Of a stretch of DNA of 64,000 nucleotides, positions 53,148 to 60,728 are shown one piece after another. This stretch comes from Solirubrobacterales bacterium (GTDB lineage Bacteria; Actinomycetota; Thermoleophilia; Solirubrobacterales; Solirubrobacteraceae). Location: positions 1-64,000 of the forward strand of contig DAHUYQ010000036.1 of assembly GCA_027315115.1 (NCBI GenBank), in the 5' to 3' direction. Under the pieces are notes generated by a model, which did no database searches, was not told the DNA's origin, and was given only the letters and a program-made list of their open reading frames with translations. Each line of letters starts with the position of its first letter. Position 1 is the first letter of the stretch. Position numbers and translations under genes: made by a program.

Positions 53148-54257
53148 ATGAGCTGGCTTCTGACCATCCTCGGCATCGTGGCGCTGATCGTGCTGCACGA
53201 GCTCGGGCACTTCTCCGTCGCCAAGGCGGTGGGGATGCGCGTGGAGCGCTTCTCGCTCTTCTTCCCGCCGACCATCGCGCGGATTCGCAGGGGAGAGACC
53301 GAGTACGCGATCGGCGCCCTGCCCGCGGGGGGGTACGTGAAGATCACCGGGATGAACCCCGACGAAGTCCAGGATCTGCCGCCGGAGGTCCGGTCTCGCG
53401 CCTACTACAGCCAGCCGCCGTGGAAGCGGATCGCGGTGATCCTCGCCGGCCCGCTGGTCAACATCGTGATCGCGTTCGTGCTGTTCGCGGTGGTGCTGTG
53501 GGGCGGCAGCTACGGGGGAGCGCTGACCCTGGGCAACCTCGATCCCAGCATCGAATCGGTCGTCTCCACGACCAAGGTGGCCGGCGTCCAGCGCGGCATG
53601 CCGGCGCAGCATGCGCTGCGGCCCGGCGACAAGATACTCACCGTGGAAGGCGATAAGGCCACGCCGGTCTCGGTGGTCAAAGCCGTCGAGGCGCATCGCT
53701 GCGCCGGCACGCAGGTGCAGGGCTGCGTGGCCGCCACGCCGGTGCACCTGACCGTCAAGCGGGACGGCCGGGTCGTGCCTGTCGCGGTGCGGCCTCAGTA
53801 CGACTCCGACTACAAACGGATGCTGATCGGCTTCGACTTCGGCGCCGCGCCCCGCTCCTTCGGGCTGCTGGGAGCGGCAAGCGCATCGGCCACGGCGATG
53901 TGGCACGCGACCGGGGAAACCGTGGCCGGCCTCGGCCGCGCGCTCACGAGCTCCAAGGAACGCAGCAACCTGCACAGCATCGTCGGCATCACCGAAGTGA
54001 CAGACGAAGCGGTTCAGGCCGGCGCCGGCAAGGCGCTGGTCGTGCTCGGCTACGTCTCGATGGTGCTCGGCGTGATCAACCTCTTCCCGTTCCTGCCGCT
54101 CGACGGCGGCCACATCCTCTGGGCGCTCGCCGAAAAGGTGCGTGGACGGAGGGTCTCGATGGCGGCGATGTGGCGCTTCAGCTCGGTCGGCCTCGTGCTG
54201 CTCGCGTTCCTGGTGATCAGCGGAATCAGCAACGACATCGGCCGCATCGCCGGATAG
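53148..54257 (+). CDS. rseP: RseP family site-2 zinc metalloprotease
   Basis: An intramembrane protease that cleaves anti-sigma factors and leftover signal peptides. Zinc motif HELGH (H17, E18, H21) in the first membrane helix, one PDZ domain (about 150-230; QRGMPAQHALRPGDKILTVEGD), and the C-terminal LDG site in GVINLFPFLPLDGGHILW. 369 aa. Second gene of the dxr-rseP-ispG group. Confidence 0.94.
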   Translation: MSWLLTILGIVALIVLHELGHFSVAKAVGMRVERFSLFFPPTIARIRRGETEYAIGALPAGGYVKITGMNPDEVQDLPPEVRSRAYYSQPPWKRIAVILAGPLVNIVIAFVLFAVVLWGGSYGGALTLGNLDPSIESVVSTTKVAGVQRGMPAQHALRPGDKILTVEGDKATPVSVVKAVEAHRCAGTQVQGCVAATPVHLTVKRDGRVVPVAVRPQYDSDYKRMLIGFDFGAAPRSFGLLGAASASATAMWHATGETVAGLGRALTSSKERSNLHSIVGITEVTDEAVQAGAGKALVVLGYVSMVLGVINLFPFLPLDGGHILWALAEKVRGRRVSMAAMWRFSSVGLVLLAFLVISGISNDIGRIAG

Positions 54258-54314
54258 CGCGCTCACCCTGTGCGGCGTAGGATCCGCGGAGTCAAACGAG
54301 GATACGGGGCCAAC

Positions 54315-56159
54315 GTGAGTGAGCAGGCAGCGGCAGATGTAGTCGGCGATGGCGGCGCGAGCGCAGCGGGCGCTCATCCGCGCACGCTGATCGAGGCGTT
54401 CGAGCAGACCTGTGGCGCGCGCGCGGACCATGTCGCGATCGCGAGCCGGGGCGACGAGCAGACGCTGACCTGGGCGCAGTGGCGGCAGCGCTCACGCGAG
54501 ATCGCGGGCGGGCTTCACCGACTGGGGCTGCGACGCGGCGACGCGATCGCGCTGCTGATGGCCAACCGACCCGAGTTCCACGTCTGCGACCTCGCCGCGG
54601 TCATGCTGGGCGCGACCCCCTTTTCCATCTATCAAACCTCCTCACAAACTCAGATCGAGTTCGTGATCGCGCACGCCGGCGCGCGGGTCGCGGTCGTCGA
54701 AGCCCGCTATCTGCCGGCGATGCTGGCCGCGCAAACGGCGCTGCCGGAGCTGAAGCACGTGATCCTGATCGACCCGGAGAGCCTTGACGAGGCGCCCACC
54801 GGCGTGCTCGACCTCGAGGCGGTGCGGGCAAGCGGCGGTGGGGATGACCTGCAGCACGAGGTCGATGCCGCCGCAGCGCAGATCGAGCCCGACGACGTGC
54901 TGACGCTGATCTACACCTCGGGCACGACCGGCGACCCGAAGGGTGTGCAGCTCACGCATCGCAACGCGATGGCCGCGGTGGCCTCGGTGGAGAGCGTGAT
55001 CAGCTTCCCCGAGGACTCGAAGGTGATCTCCTGGCTGCCTGCCGCGCACGTCGCCGAGCGCACGGCCCACCACTACATCCCGATCGTCTACGGCATGCAG
55101 GTCACGACCTGCCCGGACCCACAGCAGGTGCTGGCCTGCCTGCCGGAAGTGCGCCCGCAATGGTTCTTCGCGGTCCCGCGGATCTGGGAGAAGCTGAAGG
55201 CGGGGCTGGAGGCGATGCTGGCCGGGCTGCCCGACGAGCAGCGCGAGCCGACCGAGCAGGCCTTCGCCGCGGCGCTTGCGCGCGTGCGGCTGGAGCAGGC
55301 GGGGGAGCCGGTGCCGGACGAGCTTGCGGCGCGGGTGGCGGAGGCGGACGAGCGGGTCTTCGCCAACCTGCGGGCGATGCTGGGGCTCGACCAGGCGGTG
55401 TCGGTCAACGTGGGCGCGGCGCCGACCCCCGTCGAGGTGCTCGAGTTCTTCCACGCGATCGGCATCCCGCTCGCGGAGCTCTGGGGCATGTCGGAGACCT
55501 GCGGCGCCGGCTGCGTGAACCCCGTCGGGGCGGTCAAGCTCGGCACCGTGGGCCCGCCCGTGGAGGGCGTGGAGATCAAGCTCGCCGAGGACGGCGAGCT
55601 GCTCGTGCGCGGCGCGGTCGTGATGTCCGGCTATCGTGCCGCGCCCGAGAGGACCGCGGAGGCGATCGACGCCGAGGGCTGGCTGCACACCGGCGACGTC
55701 GCCGAGGTCGACGAGGACGGCTACGTGCGGATCGTGGACCGCAAGAAGGAGCTGATCATCAACGCCGCCGGCAAGAACATGTCGCCGGCGAACATCGAGG
55801 CGACGCTGAAGAGCGCCTCCCCGCTGATCGGACAGGTCTGCGCGATCGGCGACGGCCGCCGCTACAACACGGCCCTGATCGTGCTCGACGCGGACTTCGC
55901 GCCCGCCTGGGCAGCGCGCAGCGGCCTGCAGGACCGCACGCTGGAGCAGCTCGCCGACGAGCCCGCGCTGCTCGCGGAGATCGAGAAGGGCGTGGCGGCC
56001 GCCAACGAGAAGCTCTCGCGGGTGGAGCAGATCAAGCGCTTCACGGTCCTGCCCGGCGACTGGCTGCCCGGCGGCGAGGAGCTGACGCCGACGATGAAGC
56101 TCAAGCGCCGCCCGATCGCCGAGAAGTACGCGCAGGCGATCGAGGGGATGTACGGCTGA
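54315..56159 (+). CDS. AMP-forming long-chain acyl-CoA synthetase
   Basis: Activates fatty acids as acyl-AMP then acyl-CoA. ANL-superfamily motifs: LTLIYTSGTTGDPKGVQLTH (P-loop), WFFAVPRIWEKL, LWGMSETCGAG, GWLHTGDVAEVDEDGYVRIVDRKKELI, NMSPANIEATLK and the C-terminal Lys in TPTMKLKRRPI. 614 aa. It resembles FadD15-like/bubblegum-type enzymes (FAA1 class). GTG 54315 starts the conserved region; a TAGGAT -10 lies at 54278-54283. Its insertion between rseP and ispG is not the usual order. Confidence 0.9.
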   Translation: MSEQAAADVVGDGGASAAGAHPRTLIEAFEQTCGARADHVAIASRGDEQTLTWAQWRQRSREIAGGLHRLGLRRGDAIALLMANRPEFHVCDLAAVMLGATPFSIYQTSSQTQIEFVIAHAGARVAVVEARYLPAMLAAQTALPELKHVILIDPESLDEAPTGVLDLEAVRASGGGDDLQHEVDAAAAQIEPDDVLTLIYTSGTTGDPKGVQLTHRNAMAAVASVESVISFPEDSKVISWLPAAHVAERTAHHYIPIVYGMQVTTCPDPQQVLACLPEVRPQWFFAVPRIWEKLKAGLEAMLAGLPDEQREPTEQAFAAALARVRLEQAGEPVPDELAARVAEADERVFANLRAMLGLDQAVSVNVGAAPTPVEVLEFFHAIGIPLAELWGMSETCGAGCVNPVGAVKLGTVGPPVEGVEIKLAEDGELLVRGAVVMSGYRAAPERTAEAIDAEGWLHTGDVAEVDEDGYVRIVDRKKELIINAAGKNMSPANIEATLKSASPLIGQVCAIGDGRRYNTALIVLDADFAPAWAARSGLQDRTLEQLADEPALLAEIEKGVAAANEKLSRVEQIKRFTVLPGDWLPGGEELTPTMKLKRRPIAEKYAQAIEGMYG

Positions 56160-56330
56160 GCGGATGTGGCGGGGCGGCGAAGACGCGGCTGCGCCACCCA
56201 CGGGCTGGCGCCGCCGGGTACGTTCCCAGGAGCCGCAGAGCGCTCGCTCTTCGCGCTGCTTCTGAGGAGAGCGGCCACGCATCCGGTCTGACGGCTCAAT
56301 CTCGTCTCCGGCACCGCCAGCGATGCGACA

Positions 56331-56405
56331 GAACGTGCATTTGAAGTCCGCGGAACGTGCAGTACACTTTCGCGAACCGTGCGTTGTGAGCCTGGCCATA
56401 CGTGC
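56331..56405 (+). promoter_or_regulatory. 22-bp-phased repeats over the DUF4143 ATPase promoter
   Basis: The core CGTGC occurs at 56334, 56356 and 56378, exactly 22 bp apart, and again at 56401 (23 bp), on the start codon. The first two sit in identical 9-mers GAACGTGCA (56331-56339 and 56353-56361); the third is GAACCGTGC. Between them is a promoter, TTGAAG (56341-56346), 16-bp spacer, TACACT (56363-56368). Sites on one DNA face every two turns suggest a multimeric repressor, probably the product of the gene that follows. Confidence 0.6.
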
Positions 56406-57739
56406 ATGACGAGTCTCGCGCGTTGAGCGCCGCCTCTGAGAGTGCCGACGGGGGACTTCATCGCCGCCATACGGAGGCGGTGGTCGCACGGGCGCTGACT
56501 GAGTCGAGAGTCGTGATCGTGAACGGCGCCAGACAGGCTGGCAAGACGACGTTGAGCCGACTGGTCCTGCCTGACGCCCACTGGGTCAGCCTGGACTCGC
56601 AGGCTGTGCTTGACGCGTGCATCGCCGACCCCGCGGGCTTCCTGGAGGCATATCCGAAGCCGCTGGTGATCGACGAGTTCCAACGCGCCGGCGACGCGCT
56701 CGTGCGCGCGATCAAGCTCGAAGTCGACAGGGACAGATCGCGCGGCCAGTACATGCTCACGGGCTCGAGCCGCTTTCTGACGGTTGCCACGATCTCCGAG
56801 TCGTTGGCCGGCCGTGCGCAGATGGTCGACCTCTGGCCCTACACCCAGGGCGAGGCGGATGAGCTCGGCACGGGCGCGGATGGCCTTCTTCGGCGACTGC
56901 TGACCGGCAACGAGCGCATCGCCCGCCAGATCGCGGGGCCTGCCGTGACCCGAGCCGACTACTTCTCGCGGCTGTGCCGCGGTGGCTATCCCGAGGTCAA
57001 CGAGTTGCCCCCGTCCGCTCGTGGGCGTTGGTTTCAGAGCTATCTGCGGACGATCGTCGGTCGCGACGTGCCGGAGATCGCGCGTGGCAGGCACCTGGGG
57101 GAGTTGCCAAGGCTGATCGGCGTACTCGCCGCTCGCTCCGGGCAAGAGCTGGTCATCGAGCACGTGGCACGCGAGACCGGGATCGAGCGGACCGTGCTGA
57201 GTCGAAACTACTTGCCGCTGCTCGAAACGATCTACCTGACCAAGACACTTCCTGCCTGGTCCAGAAACCTCACAAGCCGCGCGATCAAGCACCCGAAGGC
57301 CTTCATCGTCGACTCGGGTCTCGCTGCGCATCTCCTGGGCGCGGACCCGCAGGCGCTGGCTGACCCGACGAGCCCTGTGCGTGGCCCGCTGGTCGAGAGC
57401 TTCGCCGTGGGCGAGCTGGTCAGGCAGGCGTCGCTGCTGGACGAGCCTGAAGCGAGCCTCTACCACTACCGCACGCGCGATCAGACGGAGGTGGACGTCG
57501 TCGCCGAGACCACCGACGGGCGCGTGGTCGCCTTTGAGATCAAGGCATCCTCGACGGTCGGCATGAACGCCTTCCGCTCACTGGTCAAGCTGCGAGAGAG
57601 TCTTGACAGCACCGGCGGCCGCTTCGTGGCCGGCGTGGTGCTCTATCTCGGAGACGACGCTCTGCCCGCCGGCGACCGGCTCGCGGCGCTGCCGCTGTCG
57701 CATCTGTGGCGCCCCGGCGATCTCGCCGAACAGCCTTGA
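56402..57739 (+). CDS. AAA_14/DUF4143 family ATPase
   Basis: A P-loop ATPase of unknown cellular role (445 aa). Walker A VIVNGARQAGKTTLSRL (about residues 38-54), Walker B KPLVIDEFQRAG, and LTGSSRFLTV. The C-terminal DUF4143 part has a winged-helix-like segment (VARETGIERTVLSRNYLPLL) and a PD-(D/E)xK-like motif, TEVDVVAETTDG followed by VVAFEIKAS. The GTG start lies within the fourth CGTGC repeat. No partner subunit overlaps it; the next gene is 92 nt away. Family members are widespread in accessory DNA. A regulator/nuclease role is inferred from domains only. Confidence 0.82.
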   Translation: MHDESRALSAASESADGGLHRRHTEAVVARALTESRVVIVNGARQAGKTTLSRLVLPDAHWVSLDSQAVLDACIADPAGFLEAYPKPLVIDEFQRAGDALVRAIKLEVDRDRSRGQYMLTGSSRFLTVATISESLAGRAQMVDLWPYTQGEADELGTGADGLLRRLLTGNERIARQIAGPAVTRADYFSRLCRGGYPEVNELPPSARGRWFQSYLRTIVGRDVPEIARGRHLGELPRLIGVLAARSGQELVIEHVARETGIERTVLSRNYLPLLETIYLTKTLPAWSRNLTSRAIKHPKAFIVDSGLAAHLLGADPQALADPTSPVRGPLVESFAVGELVRQASLLDEPEASLYHYRTRDQTEVDVVAETTDGRVVAFEIKASSTVGMNAFRSLVKLRESLDSTGGRFVAGVVLYLGDDALPAGDRLAALPLSHLWRPGDLAEQP

Positions 57740-57774
57740 CAGGCTCAACGCAGCGCGTGATGGAGCGAGGATTG

Positions 57775-57829
57775 ATCGGCCACACGAGGTTGGGCGATCG
57801 GCCATACGGCGGTAGAATATCGGCCACAC
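57775..57829 (+). promoter_or_regulatory. Three 11-bp iterons with exact 22-bp spacing before the nucleotidyltransferase gene
   Basis: ATCGGCCACAC (57775-57785), ATCGGCCATAC (57797-57807) and ATCGGCCACAC (57819-57829), one mismatch in total, each 22 bp from the next; the last ends one base before the ATG. A promoter is threaded through them: TTGGGC (57790-57795), 17-bp spacer, TAGAAT (57813-57818). Binding would cover the spacer and the transcription start, so the element is very likely a repressor operator. Confidence 0.75.
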
Positions 57830-57830
57830 C

Positions 57831-58427
57831 ATGAACTCGTTGAGGATGCTGGCCGCAGAACTGGAGATCCCTGAGCGGACGCTCAGGCGCGCCGCCGGGG
57901 AAGGGCTGCTGCGCGGAGAGCGCCTGAGCGCACGCCGCTTTCGCACGACGCTCCGTGAGGAGGCTTATCTCCGCTCGCACTGGCCGTTGGTGAGCACGCT
58001 GAGATCTGCCCTTCGGACCGAGCCCAACGTCGCTCTTGCGGTGTTGTTCGGGTCCGTCGCGGATGGAACCGACCACGAACGCTCCGACGTCGACCTGCTG
58101 GTCACGCTGCGCAACGATTCCGTCGCTCGGCTGGCCGACCTGGCCGGGCGCCTGTCCGATCGCACGGGACGTAGCGTCCAACTCGTGCGCCTCGCGGATG
58201 GCGTTGCCTCGCCGCCCCTGATGGCAGACGTGCTGGAGCGAGGTCGCGTGCTCTGCGACCGCGAACATGTCTGGCCCGAGATGATCTCTCAGGCAGAGCG
58301 CTGGCGGCGGCGCGCGCGGCACGTGAGTCGCACGGCGGCAGCGCCGCCCGCGATCGACGAGCTTGGGGGCGTTCGAGCGAGCGCGCCTTCACGCCGCCTT
58401 CACCGGCGCACCGGCGCGCTTCCGTAG
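57831..58427 (+). CDS. HTH-MNT minimal nucleotidyltransferase
   Basis: A 198-residue protein. Residues 1-45 look like a helix-turn-helix (MLAAELEIPERTLRRAAGEGLLRG); residues about 65-125 are a minimal nucleotidyltransferase domain, VALAVLFGSVADGTDHERSDVDLLV, with the GS...SDVD metal triad. MNT domains modify proteins or RNA with nucleotides and occur in MNT-HEPN antitoxins and defence genes; no HEPN partner is seen here. The HTH suggests that it binds its own 22-bp iterons. The 3' end overlaps the ispG promoter region. Confidence 0.75.
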   Translation: MNSLRMLAAELEIPERTLRRAAGEGLLRGERLSARRFRTTLREEAYLRSHWPLVSTLRSALRTEPNVALAVLFGSVADGTDHERSDVDLLVTLRNDSVARLADLAGRLSDRTGRSVQLVRLADGVASPPLMADVLERGRVLCDREHVWPEMISQAERWRRRARHVSRTAAAPPAIDELGGVRASAPSRRLHRRTGALP

Positions 58428-58430
58428 AAT
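58425..58430 (+). promoter_or_regulatory. -10 hexamer TAGAAT before ispG
   Basis: TAGAAT ends 7 nt before the ispG ATG, the exact spacing expected for leaderless transcription, and there is no Shine-Dalgarno. It starts within the last codon positions of the upstream nucleotidyltransferase gene. Confidence 0.5.
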
Positions 58431-58437
58431 CAGGGCC

Positions 58438-59718
58438 ATGGCATCGAAGCGGCAGATACACGTGGGCGGCATCCCGATCGGCGGCGGCGCGCCGGTCGTC
58501 GTGCAGACGATGACGAAGACCGAGACGGCGAACCTCGCCGCCACGATGGACCAGATCCTCCAGGTCGCGGAGGCGGGCGCGGACATCGTGCGCGTCGCGG
58601 TGCCGCGCGAGCAGGACGTCGAGGCGCTGAAGAGCATCGTCGGCAAGTCGCCGATCCCGGTGATCGCGGACATCCACTTCAACCACACGCTGGCGATCAA
58701 GGCGATCGAGGCGGGCGCGCACTGCGTGCGGATCAACCCCGGCAACATCGGCGGCGAGGAGAAGGTCGCCGAGGTCGTGAAGGTCGCCACTGAGCACGGC
58801 ACGCCGCTGCGGGTCGGGGTCAACTCGGGCTCGCTGCCCAAGCATCTGCGCCAGATGGAGTACGACAACCCCGTCGAGGCGCTCGTCACCGCCGCGATCG
58901 AGACGGTGCAGCTCATGGAGCGGCTCGACTTCGAGAACTTCAAGGTCTCGATGAAGTCCACATCGGTGCCCAACACGATCGCCTCCAACCGGCTGCTCTC
59001 GCAGAAGATCCCCTACCCGCTGCATCTCGGCGTCACCGAGGCCGGCACCAAGTGGTCGGGCTCGCTGAAGTCCGCGGTCGGCCTGGGCACGCTGCTGGCC
59101 GACGGGATCGGCGACACGATCCGGATCTCGCTCTCCACCTTCCACGCCGAGGAGGAGGTCAAGGTCGCCTGGGAGATCCTGAAGGCGCTGAAGCTGCGCG
59201 AGAAGGGACCGGTGCTGATCGCCTGCCCGACCTGCGGCCGCCTGCAGTTCGACATGGACCGCGTGGTCGCCGAAGTCGAGGCGCGACTGGAGGCATACGC
59301 GGACCCGATCGAGGTCTCGGTGCTCGGCTGCGCGGTAAACGGCATCGGCGAGGCGCGCCACGCCGACTTCGGCATCACCGGCGCCAAGGACATGGGGATG
59401 ATCTACAGCAAGGGCGAGCCGCTGAAGAAGGTCCCCACCGAGCGCCTGGTGGACGAGCTCTTCGCCGAGATCGACCGCTACTACGCCGCCGGCAAGAAGG
59501 TGGAGCGCGACGAGGAGCTGGCCGCGCAGGCCCGCGCGTGGCTGGCCGAGAACGAGGATGCCACGGCGATGACGCCGGAGAAACTGGCGGCGCTGGAGGC
59601 GCAGGCGGCCGCGCAGGACGCCGAGGCGCAGGACGTGCTTGGCACGATGCTCACGCCGGCGGTCGAGATGGACGAGGCGGTCTCCCCGGTGGCGGGGCGG
59701 CGCTTCACGCGCGGCTGA
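58438..59718 (+). CDS. ispG: 4-hydroxy-3-methylbut-2-enyl diphosphate synthase (IspG/GcpE)
   Basis: A [4Fe-4S] enzyme of the MEP pathway converting MEcPP to HMBPP. N-terminal TIM barrel: VVVQTMTKTETANLAATMDQI, VRVAVPREQDVEALK, PVIADIHFNHTLAIKA, HCVRINPGNIGG. The cluster ligands are three Cys: CPTCGRLQFD (two) and SVLGCAVNGIGEARHADFGI (one). 426 aa, with a C-terminal Ala/Gln-rich tail of about 40 residues. Functional partner of dxr upstream. Confidence 0.95.
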   Translation: MASKRQIHVGGIPIGGGAPVVVQTMTKTETANLAATMDQILQVAEAGADIVRVAVPREQDVEALKSIVGKSPIPVIADIHFNHTLAIKAIEAGAHCVRINPGNIGGEEKVAEVVKVATEHGTPLRVGVNSGSLPKHLRQMEYDNPVEALVTAAIETVQLMERLDFENFKVSMKSTSVPNTIASNRLLSQKIPYPLHLGVTEAGTKWSGSLKSAVGLGTLLADGIGDTIRISLSTFHAEEEVKVAWEILKALKLREKGPVLIACPTCGRLQFDMDRVVAEVEARLEAYADPIEVSVLGCAVNGIGEARHADFGITGAKDMGMIYSKGEPLKKVPTERLVDELFAEIDRYYAAGKKVERDEELAAQARAWLAENEDATAMTPEKLAALEAQAAAQDAEAQDVLGTMLTPAVEMDEAVSPVAGRRFTRG

Positions 59719-59790
59719 AGGGCTGCGGCTCGGCCGCTTCGCTGAGCGCATACGCCCAGCCTCTTCGAGCATATGGACGGATGGCAGACC

Positions 59791-59846
59791 TTCACCAAGC
59801 GAATGCGACGCCGTTAAGGTAGCATCCCGAGTGGCGATCGGGATGC
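59791..59846 (+). promoter_or_regulatory. Promoter and 25-bp palindrome before the LuxR-type gene
   Basis: TTCACC (59791-59796), 18-bp spacer, TAAGGT (59815-59820). Next comes GCATCCCGA (59822-59830), 7 bp, TCGGGATGC (59838-59846), a perfect 9+9 palindrome at the expected transcription start. It could be an operator for a dimeric regulator or a hairpin in the leader. A GGAGAGGG Shine-Dalgarno follows at 59860-59867. Confidence 0.5.
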
Positions 59847-59876
59847 CGTAGCTTTGACCCGGAGAGGGATAGATCG

Positions 59877-60521
59877 TTGTCAGGCGGGGCGGGTCCGCAA
59901 ACAGGTGTGCACGATGGCGGCGGGTTGCTGGTCAGGGTCGTGACCGCGCGACTCGGCGGCGTGTTCGACGAGGGGCTGATGGCGCTGCTCAACGCAGAGC
60001 CGGCGATCCACGTGATCGCCGGCCGTCTCGATCTGCACCAGCTCGAAGCGCGTGTCGCCACTGACCAGCCGGATGTCGCGGTTCTCGGCGATGCGCAGAT
60101 CGGTGCTCCGTCGGTCTTTGCGCGCCTTCGTGCCGCTCGCCCCGGTCTCGGCGTGATGGTGATCTCACACGGTCTCTCAACGCAGCGCGGCACGTGGTTA
60201 CTGAGCTGCGGCGTCAATGCGTGCGTCTATCAGGAGGCGCCCGCCGAGCAGATCGTCGCGGCGCTGAAGGTCGCCGCCGAGGGCGGATGCATGCTGGTCG
60301 CGGGCCCGGGAGACCGTGACGATGGCCGGGTCTCTTCGCTGACTCCGCGGGAGTGGGAGGTGTTGCGTCTCCTCCAGGCCGGCGACACCAATGCCGAGGT
60401 CGCGCACAAGCTTGACATTTCACAGGAGACGGTCCGCACGCATGCGCGTCACCTGTATCGCAAGCTTGGCATCAGCGGTCGACGCCATCTGCGCGCGCTT
60501 GAGCTTCCTGGCCGCGACTGA
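59877..60521 (+). CDS. LuxR-family regulator with degenerate receiver domain
   Basis: 214 aa; TTG start with GGAGAGG at 8-9 nt. The N-terminal half aligns to a receiver, but the acidic pair is missing (VRVVTARLGGVFDEGL where IADDHPLFREGL is normal) and the phosphosite reads PDVAVLGDAQIG, with Gly at the Asp position. The C-terminal LuxR HTH is intact: LTPREWEVLRLLQAGDTNAEVAHKLDISQETVRTHARHLYRKLG. It probably works without phosphorylation. Possible targets are its own palindrome and the RHS gene downstream. Confidence 0.8.
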   Translation: MSGGAGPQTGVHDGGGLLVRVVTARLGGVFDEGLMALLNAEPAIHVIAGRLDLHQLEARVATDQPDVAVLGDAQIGAPSVFARLRAARPGLGVMVISHGLSTQRGTWLLSCGVNACVYQEAPAEQIVAALKVAAEGGCMLVAGPGDRDDGRVSSLTPREWEVLRLLQAGDTNAEVAHKLDISQETVRTHARHLYRKLGISGRRHLRALELPGRD

Positions 60522-60601
60522 GCCTTGCCCGCGGCAACCGGACCGTCTCGCGTCGCTTTGCGGTGCCGATGGATGGGGTTATGGCTTGTTTTGTCTACGT
60601 A

Positions 60602-60614
60602 GGGGTGTCACCCC
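60602..60614. promoter_or_regulatory. Short palindrome before the RHS gene
   Basis: GGGGTG-T-CACCCC, a perfect 6+6 palindrome, in the 207-bp gap between the LuxR-type gene and the RHS gene. CTACGTAG stands next to it (60595-60602). No clear promoter for the RHS gene is visible; an AGGGGGAG Shine-Dalgarno lies 6 nt before its GTG. Confidence 0.35.
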
Positions 60615-60728
60615 TCTCTCACCCTTGCATACCCCGAAGATCACCCTTCCGGGGGATAGACGCGGCGCGGGCTGCCTGCGAGGCTGTGCGGCGCAGCGTC
60701 TACAGCCATCGAGCAGGGGGAGCGGGCC

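Noticed and set aside
56402-58427. Classic MNT-HEPN toxin-antitoxin pair
   Set aside because: An MNT domain is present but no HEPN protein with an RxxxxH motif is adjacent; the neighbour is a DUF4143 ATPase.
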